Origin: Marsupella aquatica
Taxonomy: Eukaryota > Marchantiophyta
Length of the DNA: 64,000 nt
Direction of reading: 5' to 3'
Assembly (NCBI GenBank): GCA_973895155.1
Contig: OZ316895.1
Location: forward strand, 16,244,001 to 16,308,000
Below are positions 10,842 through 21,980 of this stretch, one piece after another (position 1 is the first letter of the stretch; the number at the start of each line of letters is the position of its first letter). Made by a program: the position numbers and the translations under genes. Below the pieces are notes generated by a model that saw only the letters and a list, made by a program, of their open reading frames with translations, ran no database searches and had not been told where the DNA came from.

Positions 10842-13800
10842 CTACAATACGTCATGGTGTCTAGAGAAACTCTCCAAAGGAATCACTTTGGTAAATGCGT
10901 CAGCCGGGTTGAGTTTACCATCAATCTTGACTAGCTCAAACAAATTATCAGACACAGCCTGCCTGATAAAATGGTACCTAACGTCAATGTGCTTCACTCT
11001 GCTGTCCATCACCTGGTTCACAGCAAGGTGGAGCGCACTTTGACTATCACAATGGAGCTTCACATTCCCCTGTGGCAATCCCATTTCAGTGATAAGTCTA
11101 TCCAACCAAATCGCTTTCTTTGCTGCTTCCGCAACTGCAACATACTCCGCTTCTATAGTAGACTGAGCAATACACTTCTGCAAAGTAGACCTCCAACTTA
11201 TGCATCCACCGCCAAGTGTGAACACGTATCCTGTTGTTGATCTCCTTCGGTCCAGATCTTGTCCATAGTCAGAATCTACATAGCCAATCAATGATCTAGC
11301 ATTCTTTGCATTCGCATCAAATAAAAGACCATGATCCACGGTACCCTTCAAGTACCTGATAATCCACTTAACTGCTTCCCAATGTACCTTCCCTGGATTT
11401 GACATGTACCTACTCACCTTGCCCATAGCCATGGCAAGATCAGGTCTAGTGCAAGTCATCAAATACATGAGACTTCTCACTGCCTTATCATAAGGAACCT
11501 TTGACATCAGCCCCTTCTCTGTCGCATCTATGGGACAGAAAGCTGATGACAATTTGAAGTGTGCAGCCAAAGGGGTACTTACTGGCTTGCTATCTCCCAT
11601 GTTGAACCTAGCAATTACCTTCCTTGCATAACTGCTCTGTGTCAACCATAGCTTACCAGCCTCCAAGTCCCTAGTGATCTCCATACCCAAAATCCTCTTA
11701 GCTGGCCCCAGGTCCTTCATCTTAAACTCTGCATTGAGCAGTGCCTTAAGCTTAACAATCTCAGACCTATCCTTGGCCGCAATAAGCATGTCATCCACAT
11801 AAAGTACTAATACAATAAACCCAAAGACAACATTCTTCACCGGTTTCAAATACACACAAGGGTCAAATACACTTCTGTGAAAACTTTGTGACCGAATCCA
11901 ATCGTCAAACCGCTTGTTCCACTGTCTTGGTGACTGCTTCAACCCATACAAGGATTTCAGCAATCTGCAAACCAATTCCTCCTGTCCTCTCTTTACAAAA
12001 CCTGGCGGTTGTCTCATGAAGATCACATCTTCCAAGGTGCCATAGAGAAAAGTTGTGACAACATCCATCTGATCTAGCAGCAGACCAAACATTACAACAA
12101 GTACACACAATAGCCGTATTGTAGAGTATTTAGCAACTGGTGAGAAGACCTCATTGTAATCCACACCTTTCTCTTGTGTGAATCCCTTTGCTACCAACCT
12201 AGCCTTGTAGACCTTCGATCCACCTCCTGTGGAATTATCCTTCAGCTTGTAAATCCACTTGCTGTTCACCACTTGCTGACTCTTAGGCAGCTTAACAAGC
12301 TCCCAAGTTTTGTTATCATTTAGTGATTGCATCTCCGTTTGCATTGATGCAGTCCACTTCTGCTTCTCCTTTGAAGCACTTGCCTCATGAAATGAAGAAG
12401 GTTCCCCTTCTTCCAAAATTAACGCATCACCCTCATCATCAGTTGCAAAATCATCCTCTTGCAGTTGAGATGAATCAACCCACTGTCCATACCTAGGAGG
12501 AGCGCGTACAGTACGACCAGATGTTCTTCTAGCCGATGACTTCGGTTGAATTGCGTCTACTGGTACAATTTGAAGCTCAACAGCATCCATTTGTTGCTCA
12601 CCAGCATCAATAAACTCCTCTTGTTCCTCTGGCATAGGAACCAGCTCCATGCTTGGAGCACCTCTTTCTCTCCAATCATGCACTTCATGATCAATCTCCC
12701 CCTCAACGAGATCCGAGATAGGAGATTTTCCTTTGTCAGTACGGGAGACCTGGGTATTCTCCCCTTCCTTCAATAATCTGGATTGATTGAAAGAAACATC
12801 CCTACTGACAACGAGCTTACAGGCAATAGGATCCCATAACCTGTAGGCCTTCACACCACTTTGATACCCAAGAAAAATACATTTCTTGGACGTAGGATCC
12901 AACTTGGTCCTATTCTGCTTTGGTGTGAGAGCATATGCATCACTTCCAAAAACTACCAAGCCATGATAGTCTGCTTGCCGCTTATAACGCATTTCAAACG
13001 GCATTTTGAAATTGATTGCACTAGAAGGAGAAAGATTTACCAAATAAATTGCAGTATTGACAGCTTCTGCCCAAAATTCCTGTGGTAAACCTGATTGGCT
13101 CAGCATACTCCGTGACCGCTCCAATAGTGTTCGATTGAGCCTCTCAGCTACACCATTCTGTTGTGGAGTATAAATTATGGTGAGATGACGAGTTATCCCC
13201 TATTCTGCACAGTACTCTTCAAATTCTATTGAAGTATACTCCCCGCCGTTGTCTGACCTTAGACTCTTCACCCTTGTATCCAAACACTTAACCGTGTTTC
13301 CTGTCTGATTCTCTACTTGGGCCTTCCACTTTGTAAAAATGGACAAGACATCAGACTTATGCGTCATGAAATAAATCCATACAAATCTTGAGTAATCGTC
13401 AATAAAGGATACATAGTACAATTTTCTAGAATGTGAGGGAGTCGGGGATGGTCCCCACACGTCACTATGTATGTACTCAAGAACCGCTTTGGAATGATGA
13501 GTTCCAACACCGAAAGCACGACGATGATGCTTTCCAAATATGCAATGCTCACAGAAATCCAATTTACAAGACTGCAAATCAGAAATGAGCCCATTCTTTG
13601 GCAAGATAGCCAAACCCTTCTCACTCATGTGGCCTAGCCGTGAATGCCACAGTTGAGTCATTTCCTCGTGAGACTTGGTCACATTGGCCTCTCCACATAC
13701 TGTATTGCCCTACAACACATACAAATTCTTCTATCTGCGCCCCTTCAAAACCACTGTCTCTCCCAACATGACTTGAAGTTCACCATCAATTACTCGCCAT

Positions 13801-14090
13801 TGATGACCATTTATATCCAACACACCGAGTGAAATCAAATTCTTACGCATGCTAGGTACAAACCTGACTCCGGACACTATGCGCACAATGCCATCAAACA
13901 TTTGAATCTTTACAGACCCAATACCCTCAACTTGACAGGAGTGATCATTTCCCATCAAAACTGAACCGTTTGACACAGAATAAGAATTGAAATACTCGCA
14001 AATGTAACAAATGTGAAAGGAGCAAGCACAATCAAGAATCCACACATCATTTACTCTCCTAGATGATGTGCACAGGGCATACTCCTGACT
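10842..14090 (-). pseudogene. Copia pol: protease, integrase, reverse transcriptase, RNase H
   Basis: One continuous frame with gag. The protease region near 14030 reads LDCACS where copia proteases have an Asp-Ser/Thr-Gly triad, so it is probably inactive. Integrase has the zinc-binding HSRLGH with CEHC, then the DDE core with HSDVWGP, SDNGGEY and GVAERLNRT. Reverse transcriptase shows the LYVDD catalytic motif near 11795, and RNase H shows the copia signature with YVDSDYGQD and IEAEYVA. In-frame stops are TAG 13731-13733, TAG 13710-13712 and TAG 13200-13202. From 13199 to the end at 10842 the frame is open. A polyprotein with the correct active sites remains readable, but expression would be truncated. 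Confidence 0.93.
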
Positions 14091-14957
14091 TCATAAAACA
14101 TACTCATCGTTGAGTAAATCAACTTCTCCATCAACACTAGCCACATTGGCTGATGAAGATTCAGCTGCCTTACCCTTACAATCCCTCTTAATGTGGCCAG
14201 TCTTGCCACACTTCCAGCATACTACCGGCTTCCTCTCTTGGGACTTCCCCCTTGAAGCAAATATTGTCCTAGATTTACTTCTTCCCCTGCCATCTGTGTG
14301 GTGCTCTAGATGCTTCTGTGACCTCCCACGATTCACATTCAAGGCAGCACCAGACGACGATGATGGTTGAGAGGGCATGGTCAATTTTTGCTGCAAGTCA
14401 TCAGTCAACAGAGCACTTACAACTTCATTATAAGTGATAGTCAGCCTGTCACGATGAAGCAGCACTCGTGACAATGACTGATACGACAAGGGTAAAGAGC
14501 TAAGCAAGTGAAGAGTCTGCCGCTCATCACTCAAATCCTCCCCCAGATTTTGCAAATCAATGACCAGGTCGTTGAAACCATCGATATGGTCCTGAATCTT
14601 TGCACTTCCCTCCTTCATCTTGAAGCTCATAAGCTTCAAAGATGTGTAGAGCCGATTTGATAGCTCCTTTTGATGGTACTTTTGCTCCAACGCAGCAAAC
14701 AATGATGCACAATTGACATGGTCTACCAATTGCTTGATGACATTAGGCTGAAGATAGAGCATCACGGTGCTCACAGCCTGCTCCTACATGTCCTGCCAAT
14801 CATCATTGTCGACATCATTTGGCTGGTCCTTCAACAATTTCCCAAGCCCGGTTGCACGGAGTACCCCCTTCACTTGCCGCTCCCACAACAAGTAGTCCGT
14901 GCGACCATCGTATTTTGTAACCTCAAACTTGGGACCTCCAAGCTTGATTGTTCCCAT
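14091..14957 (-). pseudogene. Copia gag with one CCHC zinc knuckle
   Basis: The likely start is ATG at 14957 (MGTIKLGGPKFEV), preceded by about 1 kb of leader. The frame shows a UBN2-type gag domain (ALEQKYHQ, KLMSFKM, LPLSYQSL) and a single zinc knuckle CWKCGKTGHIKRDC near 14180-14220. A TAG at 14784-14786 interrupts it after about 57 codons, and a TGA at 14091-14093 separates it from the protease. All breaks are point changes in one frame, so the original gag-pol was probably a single polyprotein. Confidence 0.9.
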
Positions 14958-15995
14958 CCTTTTTCTTGTCACTCGCCGCAATACCGGTGACTACAATTCC
15001 GCTAGATCTTCTGCTTCCTCCTCTGTTCTCTCCGGTGACTCAACAGAACCCTCCTCCAAGTCACTCATGTGAGAAATCAAGAAAAATGATATTTTTCTTA
15101 ACTTCTCCAAACACTCAAAGGTTATCACTACCACGTAGCCCACGAGCCTAGCTTTCCAACGCTGAAAACCAGAATCAAAACCAAACTTTGACGTAAAAGT
15201 TATTCACTTTTCGGTCGGGATGGGTAAAACTTGGAATTCTCCCCCGTTTTGACCATCTCGGGGAATAACCAAAATGTGAACTAGTACCCGACGTCGGAAA
15301 TGCAATTCAATTTGTGCACCGTGTTGCCAACTCTGATGGCTTGTCAACAACGAATGTTGATGAATTGCACAGTTTGGTACCGTCACCAAGTCCAACAAGG
15401 TAATTGATTTCGCTTAGCCTTCCTCTTCCCATCAAAGAGCCAATCCTGGACTCAAAACAATCGTCTTGCCTCAATCTCTCCGTTGAGTCAAAACACTTGA
15501 CGCTTCTCCCTCCGAGTTGATCGCAACGACAAGAAATCCCGCTCAGGCAAAAGAGGACTCCATAGCCGGTCAGAAAATCAGAATGCTTCTTTTGCTCGTT
15601 GCGACGCACTCGTTACACACTCGACAATAAACCATCTACCAAAATGATCAGCTCATCCCGATCTACAAGCAGAGCTACAACATGCGACGCCTTCTTCGCC
15701 GTAGAGCTCACACCGTCGAGAAAACACACTCTGGTCCCTCCTCCAAAAAATCGTTGAACACGAATGTTGCCGACTTTCTTCACAAAATCCAGAATGACAA
15801 AAACTTAGATCTCTCCGCACCATGAGCTCCGTTCAGCGATTTCTTCACACCGTTAGAAAGCCTTTGCCCAGATCTATCCGTTGAGCCCATAAACTCCAAG
15901 TTCCATGCGATGGAACTTTGGGAAATCCACCGACACTCAACGCTGAAAAAAACCGTCACAAAATCCCATCACGAACACATGTCACCTCCCAGGCA
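14958..15995 (-). other. Copia 5' leader
   Basis: About 1 kb between the primer binding site and the gag start, without a recognisable coding region. Confidence 0.7.
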
Positions 15996-16008
15996 TGCTC
16001 TGATACCA
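15996..16008 (-). promoter_or_regulatory. Copia primer binding site (initiator tRNA-Met type)
   Basis: On the sense strand the sequence is TGGTATCAGAGCA, the well-known complement of the 3' part of plant initiator methionine tRNA. It lies two bases inside the 5' LTR. Confidence 0.93.
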
Positions 16009-16010
16009 AT

Positions 16011-16395
16011 TGTTGAGTATAGACGATAATCGCAACGGTAAGCACATGACATATCCAACATGCAAGTAGTCGACACAAGAGATACGTGGTTCACCTCCTT
16101 GAGGCTACGTCCACGGGAACACACAAGAGAGCTTTACTGAACTCTAAGCCCGTCGGCTATACCGAGTCTCCACAGTGTAAGCTCTCCCTATCTCTCAAGT
16201 GGCTCCATAACAATGAGCCTTGGTTCTACTTCTCCAAGCACACGTGCCTCTTATGATATAGTGTGCAACTTAGTTAACCTAACCACATTATTGTACCTAA
16301 TCACGTAGTTGTACCTAACCACGTAGTTGTACCAAACCATGTTGTTGTATCAACCACGTCATACCTAACCTAGACGTAAGAGTAAATACCCAACA
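16011..16395 (-). repeat. Copia 5' LTR (385 bp)
   Basis: TGTTG...CAACA ends. It is near-identical to 10172-10628 apart from four fewer 18-bp units and some substitutions. In this orientation it would carry the element promoter. Confidence 0.93.
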
Positions 16396-16975
16396 ATTGG
16401 AAAGGCAAAGAAATTCAAAAACTCATTTGGAACTTGACAAAATTTGTCAATCTGAGGCTCATTGGAAACACTTTCTTGATTAAGAGATGTCACAATCTCG
16501 TCACCGTCACAAACTTAGCCATTGCAAATTGATTTTTTGATTACATCGCCATCGCTTTTCTGCAACCCTTGCTTCTTGGCTTGAGTTGTTCACGTCCCTC
16601 CAATCTTCAACTGAAGCTCACTCTGAACACAGGTTGACACCAAATGCAGCCTCTATGTTGAAGAAACAATCGCTGGTCTCCCCCTCACACCATAGCTTTC
16701 TTAAATAAAAAACTACAAAACCTTCATGTGAAGTGATGGCTCGTCCATTTTGTGCGTTCTTTCCACCAAAACGACAAGCACTCTTTTGCCAACAATTGAG
16801 TGTTGTCCTTCAATTTGTCTTGTGGCAATAATGCTCAATGTAACTCACAAATGATCAATCAAGATTGGTAGAAACACGATTTCTCCAATATGTAAGCAAA
16901 AACCATAAAACAACTCAATTCCTCCATATTCAACCTTCTGTTTGATAAACCAGAGAGATCATCTCAACTAGATTG
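16396..16975 (+). repeat. Left TIR, middle part
   Basis: Continues the left arm after the copia insertion, from the ATTGG target duplication to the ATTG target of the gypsy insertion. It matches the reverse complement of about 29165-29750, including GTCACAAACTTAGCCA, GCACTCTTTTGCCAACA and AGAGATCATCTCAAC. Confidence 0.85.
16972..16975. repeat. Left target duplication (ATTG) of the gypsy element
   Basis: ATTG precedes 16976 and recurs at 27051-27054. At the equivalent place the right arm (opposite strand, near 29170) reads CAGATCGATG without insertion, which is consistent with a 4-bp duplication. Confidence 0.82.
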
Positions 16976-17335
16976 TGTCATGCCGAGGGACAGTGCCTCT
17001 TATGCACATCGGCATGTCCCTCACATGCCCGCTAGGTATGTAGTTAGGGCTATTGTACTACTTGAGTTAGCGACATGTTCTTATAGCAAATGCCAGGCAT
17101 TCTTGAAGCAAACACACGCTTGTTAGTGTGACGCCATGACTTTGTTTACTTAGGGCATGTCTTTCTTTGTGGGTTTTCAGTTCTTCTTGAATCGCTGTTG
17201 ACAGAGCTCAGACAGTGCTCGTCGGTTTCGTACACGGGATTCACACAATGATTCCTTAGATGCTCCCGGCCGATCTTGGCATCCTGCCGGTTTTCGATTT
17301 GATTTCAGTACGATTGTTTCTCTTACACCTTTTAT
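16976..17335 (+). repeat. Terminal repeat A1 (360 bp)
   Basis: Matches A2 at 26517-26874 with roughly 17 differences and one 2-bp indel. It begins TGTCATGCCGAGGGACA and contains short inverted motifs near the end (ATGCCGA with TCGGCAT, GAGGGACA with TGTCCCTC). At 17336 it is followed by TCAAGAAGAACTGC, where A2 is followed by B2. It would hold the 5' end of the transcript. Confidence 0.9.
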
Positions 17336-17453
17336 TCAAGAAGAACTGCTGAGATAGCGGTGAGGGGAGGAAGAAGACAATTTATGGTGAAGCCATTGCA
17401 ATTTCTTCGACGGACATCGGAGGGATGAGTTGAAATTATGGGTTCAATATGGT

Positions 17454-17488
17454 GTTATGTGTATACTTAACATAAGTATACACATAAC
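17454..17488 (+). repeat. Perfect 16-bp hairpin in the leader
   Basis: GTTATGTGTATACTTA (17454-17469), loop ACA, then TAAGTATACACATAAC (17473-17488). All 16 pairs match. The stem core GTGTATAC is shared with the other leader motifs. A role in packaging, dimerisation or priming is only conjecture. Confidence 0.85.
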
Positions 17489-17849
17489 GCTCCCGTTGGA
17501 GCCCGACTTTTGCTTTCCAGTTGCATCTGGGGACCCTTTGCTGCTTTCGACTATGGCTGTCGGTTGCTGACTGCCACAACCTTTTTCGGGCCATATTCGG
17601 TGTTTTCCGGTCATAGCGCGACCACCTTCCCTTTGCCTTACGTTTTCACGACCCTTTGGGGTCCCGTTCTTTCTTTTCCCTCACCGGCCCACCTCCCCTC
17701 GCAGCTACCGTCGCGAGGTGCCTCCCAGTCCTGCCTGTGTATACACATGCGGGGCTCATCATTGCCCCTGGGTCGCGCATAGAGCCGCGCGCCCTCCCTT
17801 CGGCGTTTTTCTTCCTCCTGCGCCCGTTGCCAGCATCTCGGCCAACATT

Positions 17850-18310
17850 TAATTAAGCGCGAGGAGGGGGAGCCGACCAGGAGCACAAGCGCAAGGAGAG
17901 GGCACGAGGCCCTATGAAGATTTAAAGAGGGAGGGGGAGTTAACGTCAACCCCCTTCGGGAGTCCTTCTGCAGGGCACGGAGCCCACTGTCAGCATTGAA
18001 GAGGGGGGGAGTAAACGTAGACTCCTTTCGGGAGTCCTCTTGCAGGGCACAAAGCCCTTCAGTAGCATTAAAGCCAGGAGGAGGGGAGCAGGAGCGCAAG
18101 GAGTGGGCACGAGGCACTATGCTGCAATAAAAGGAGGCCAGGAGGGGGAGCGAGAGTGCCAGGAGAGGGCACAAGGCCCAAGCTGCATTAAAGGAGGGGA
18201 GGGGAGTTCAATTCAAACTCCCTCACACGGGAGTACTTAGGCCTGCCAGGGCACGAAGCCCCAAGGAGGCTTCGGGAGCTCATAAGGAGGGGGAGGGGGG
18301 TGCGAAGCCC
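17850..18310 (+). repeat. GC-rich degenerate tandem repeat in the leader
   Basis: Several imperfect units share GGAGGGGGAG, then GCAAGGAG(A/T)GGGCACGAGGC, then GCATTAAAG. A second unit type has CTCCTTTCGGGAGTCCT, a small inverted repeat, followed by TGCAGGGCAC. Unit length varies from about 60 to 100 bp. Confidence 0.65.
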
Positions 18311-19166
18311 TATGCAGGGCTCATTTCTTTTTCTTCGCCTCACTCTTCCCGTTTTCTTTTCGCTTTTTTTGGCTTGTCTCGCTTTTTTGCCGCGCGACGA
18401 TCGACCTGTTTCCATCTCTCAGGTCCACATCGGGCTGATGTGTATACACTTTAGGGGGGCCCTTTCACATTTTGTAGGGCCCATTTCTTTCCGTTTGCTC
18501 TTACCTTGCCATCGACGACCTCCATAGAGCACCGTGCCCGGATACTGTGTCCCACTTGGCCCGGTTTCCTTTCCCCGCTGACGCACGCCTCTTTGGTTTC
18601 CCTTTTCCTGCCAGTTTTTGGGTCCACATAGGGGCCCGATGTATACACTTAAGGGGGGGGCACTTCTATTTTCTTTTCCCAGATTTCTTTATTGCCGCCA
18701 ACATTAGGCCTTTTCGGAGTTTTTAAGGGGCTTTTCTTTGCTGACGGTTTTTCTCTGTGACGGTTTTTCTGTGTGTTTACACATTCGACACATTGCTGCC
18801 TTGCACCGGTTGCCTCCTTTGTGGGTTTCATTTCCTAGCCTTGGGGTTGCCACTCCTTTTTCTTGTCAATTTCTTTCCCATTGGCACCCCGGGTGAGCAT
18901 GCAGCATGTCAGCCGACAAGCCAAGATGTAGCAGCTCATCACCACCGACACCCAAGTACCATTTACGGAGTGATCCACGACCATTGGTGCCAATTTTATT
19001 GGAGTCTCGGCAATTTCAATGACATCCACAGACAGCAGCAGCACCCACACCACGCAATCCTGCTCAATTTGGCGGTCGCTTCACCACTACTCCAAAGCCT
19101 GCTATCACTTCATTGCCATTTACCCCTTCTGCATCTGTGATTATTCCTGCTTCACCAACATATAGC

Positions 19167-20366
19167 ATGGACGCCAGCCACTCATCTGGCCGCATTGAAC
19201 GCTTCAGTGGGCGGCCAGGCACTGTTTCTTTACGTGAGTTCAAATCCACTTTCTACACTGTCATTTACGAATTGGAGTTGAAGTACGACAGCAATTTCAC
19301 AAATGCTTTTGCATTTAAGCAGCTAGCTAGGTATGTGCACCATGAGGCTTTGGATGTGTATGAGCAGCACTCTCAATGGCTGCTTGGTGTCACACAGTTG
19401 CCTAACCCTACCTATGCCAGTGCAATTGCGGCAGCTTCACAATTGGCCTTACAGAATGCCATTGCAGCCCATGCTGCTGCTCCTACCACTTCCCCTCCTA
19501 CTCCAATTCCTACCATTGCGCCAGTTACTCCCACTGTCTTGGCACAGGCTACATCAGGCATTTCTCCCACCATTGATTCTCCTGCTTTTGCTGATCCAGT
19601 GGCTGAGTTTTTCCAGGTTCTTGAATTGGAATTCCCAATCAAGAGTGTTGACAAAATCATGCAATTGGCCACCTTTGTGAGGCAGCGCGATGAAACCTTG
19701 AAGATGATGTATCACCGGCTTCTCAAGCTGAAGGAGGATACCCAAAGCATCACTGACCTGGAAACTGCTCATCGCTATCTTCGCGCATTGGAGGGCACAC
19801 CAGCTCTCCATTCGCAAGTGTTGCAGCAAGTATTCTCAGAGTTTGGAGACAGCTACATCCTGCTCAATGTCTATGACACTGCTGAGAAACTTGAGTTGGC
19901 CCATGCACATTATGAGGTCAGTATTGCACGTCCACCGCGATCCAGGTACCAGGCTGCTGCCCCTACACTGGCCACCCCTTCCCGTGTGCCACAGTATGGT
20001 TCCAAGACCAAGCCAGCCCATGCTGCTTTCATGCTGCCATCTTGCAACTACTGTGGTAACCCAATCACAAGGCTAATGAATGTGATATTGTTGCTGAGGA
20101 CCTGTCTTGTGATTTTTGTGGGAAAGTGGGTCACTTGGAGGCAGTTTGTTTTGCCAAATTCCCCGAGAGGAAGCAGCTACGACAACAGGCCCCTCATCCT
20201 ACTCCTGCTTCCACTCCCCCACCAGCTAGGAGGGCTCCAATTGCCTCAGTTGCTCCTCCTTTCAGTGGCAAAGCACCTGGTGCCAACAAATTGCCCAAGC
20301 ATCAACAGAAGCAACCAGCTCAGAAGGAGGCTCACAACGCACAGGCAACTCAACTCCAATCTCTGA
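19167..20366 (+). pseudogene. gag of the gypsy-methyltransferase element
   Basis: ATG at 19167 begins MDASHSSGRIERFSGRPG, and the frame continues upstream without ATG to 19023. Residues to about 270 are a retrotransposon gag domain: FKSTFYTVIYELELKY, QLARYVHHEALDVYE, then PVAEFFQVLELEF and a helical region with YHRLLKLKED and AHRYLRALEGTP. A Pro/Ala/Thr-rich linker splits the two halves. The first zinc knuckle begins CNYCGNP at about 20045, and a 1-nt frame change near 20063 moves the rest into the next frame. Downstream of that the frame is noise. Confidence 0.85.
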
Positions 20367-21415
20367 CTCATGAGGTTGAGTCCCTACGTGCCCAACTTGC
20401 CAACATCAAAGGCAAGTCAATTGCCTCTACTGGTCCTTCTCAACTGGTTGGTCACGTGCAACCCATCCCTGGCCCAGGCACCACTGACAGTTCAACACCT
20501 CTACCCCGCTCTTTCTATGGCTTGCCATTTGATGCTCATATGGGTGAGTGTGTGCTGTCCTCTGCTACACAGCCTGGTCTTACAGTAGAATTTTCAGATT
20601 CATTCTGCCCATCCTATTTTGCTTACCAACAAGCCAGTGCTGCCTCTCGTATTGCTCCCACACACCGCATTGTACAGGCTGATGGTCTTGCTGCCGGTCC
20701 TATGACTAGAGCCAGGGGAGCTCAGGCTGTCTTGCCCCAATCTTTTCAGCCACTCACACTTGCTGAAGAGCGCACCTTGTTGGCGAGGGGGGAGGGAGCT
20801 GTAGCTACATCCATTCCACCACCAGGTGCTGCTGACATTTCACAGGGAGTTGTTTCTCTTGAGCTGCTTGAGCATTTCACCTCCGGTATGGCACAAAGGA
20901 TTCTTACAACTCCACTTTTCAGTTGCCATGATTTACAACTGGATGCTAGAGCTGTCATGAGAGTGCTAGAGGGCTCACTGCATTCTTCATCAGCCCCTGT
21001 GCCACCGGTTTTGGAGGTCCAATCTCATGTACATACTGGACCTTCTTCTTCTCCATTACATGCTTCCACTAGTTTGGCTATCCCAATACCAATTTCCAGT
21101 GGTAGAGATGACAGTATTGCTACAGATTGTGTGACCAGAGCTACACTTGATTCTGGTCATGCTGCTCCATCTTTCCTGGCTATGCTGTTGAGTGGGAAGA
21201 CCGTGGACACTAACTCCCTTCACAAGGTACCTCATCATTTGCCAAAAGTGGTGCCTAGTGACAGGACTTTAGTTTCCACCACCATTGCCATTGTTGACAA
21301 CAGGAATTCAGCGGTCAAGTTGGAGGGTCACACTCCTCAGGTGGTCATGCTAGACACAGACGCTCAACTAGTGATAAATTGGGCATTCAGTTTGCCAAGA
21401 AGATGGGACTGTTGA
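20126..21415 (+). pseudogene. gag C-terminus and start of protease
   Basis: This frame continues the gag-pol polyprotein after the shift near 20063. It includes the end of a second zinc knuckle (CDFCGKVGHLEAVC, CX2CX4HX4C, coding just upstream of 20126 and on), a basic Gln/Pro-rich region, and about 330 residues of Ser/Thr/Pro-rich linker with no recognised domain. At its end it enters an aspartic protease: VVMLDTDAQLVI near 21345-21380. The third residue of the catalytic Asp-Thr-Gly triad reads Asp here, a damaging change. Another 1-nt shift follows near 21380-21400. Confidence 0.8.
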
Positions 21416-21972
21416 CTGATCATTTACAGCAATCCAGGTGGCACATTCGGACTGCTAGTGGCATTGTGGAGGATGTGTTGGGTGAGAGTTCTACTTTACT
21501 CACTCTCACTTTCAATGGAGGTACAGATCAGGAATTGCATTTCGCAGTCAGATGTTTGGTTACCAATGCCACTACGTATGATGTGCTCAATGGCCAGGAG
21601 GCTTTGTTCCCACCAGGTTTTACCATTGACAATTGGCATGAGCACGCATACTACAGAGTTGATTGGCATACGGATGGCTCACACTTGGGCTACATTCCAC
21701 TTGATTTGCATGGTGCCCATACACCTATGGCTCACCATTGTGTGTTGAAAGCAGTGCATATAACGACCTATGTCAACCACCCATTGCAGGATTGGATTGA
21801 GGAGGATGATGATGAGGTGGCTGCTGCACATGCTGCTGCACGTATAGCAGCACTTTCCATCAGCGTGGATCATCAACCAGAGGTGGTACTACGGCTCCAA
21901 GCAGCCCATGGACCTTTGGGGGCTGCATTGCGCAAATTTGAGGACTTGGGTAGCACAATGGACAACCGATAG
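21379..21972 (+). pseudogene. Retropepsin-like protease, remainder, and linker
   Basis: The frame resumes with GIQFAKKMGL directly after the broken active-site motif and shows the retroviral-type protease pattern (LTLTFNGG, FAVRCLVTNATTYDVLNGQEAL). The rest, with acidic DWIEEDDDE and Ala-rich segments, is a linker of unknown role. A shift near 21950-21957 leads into the methyltransferase frame, so the methyltransferase was originally fused in the polyprotein rather than encoded separately. Confidence 0.75.
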
Positions 21973-21980
21973 CCCCAATC

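Larger units (their letters stand above)
10172..16395 (-). mobile_element. Ty1/copia LTR retrotransposon, full-length but defective
   Basis: A 6.2-kb element read on the minus strand: 5' LTR 16011-16395, primer binding site 15996-16008, untranslated leader to 14958, a single gag-pol frame 14957 to 10842, polypurine tract 10629-10642 and 3' LTR 10172-10628. The LTRs begin TGTTG and end CAACA, with an ATTGG duplication at both sides. Domain order gag, protease, integrase, reverse transcriptase, RNase H defines copia. The whole gag-pol stays in one frame with no frameshift but has five in-frame stops, so this copy cannot make its polyprotein. Confidence 0.95.
17336..19166 (+). other. Long leader of the gypsy-methyltransferase element
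   Basis: About 1.8 kb between A1 and gag. I see no TGG-initiated primer binding site after A1. It holds a perfect 16-bp hairpin (17454-17488), a GC-rich repeat block (about 17850-18310) and four GTGTATACAC-like motifs (near 17738, 18437, 18630 and 18772). A possible upstream gag start exists at ATG 18906, whose frame is closed by TGA at 19020-19022 and reopens into gag. Confidence 0.75.

Noticed and set aside
16976-17335. A1 and A2 read as an ordinary 360-bp LTR pair ending the element at 26874
   Set aside because: The host TIR sequence resumes only after 27050, and the ATTG duplication flanks 16976 and 27050. B2 therefore belongs to the insertion.
17638-18174. 178-codon minus-strand frame in the gypsy leader
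   Set aside because: It translates the antisense of the GC-rich repeat block, with no domain.
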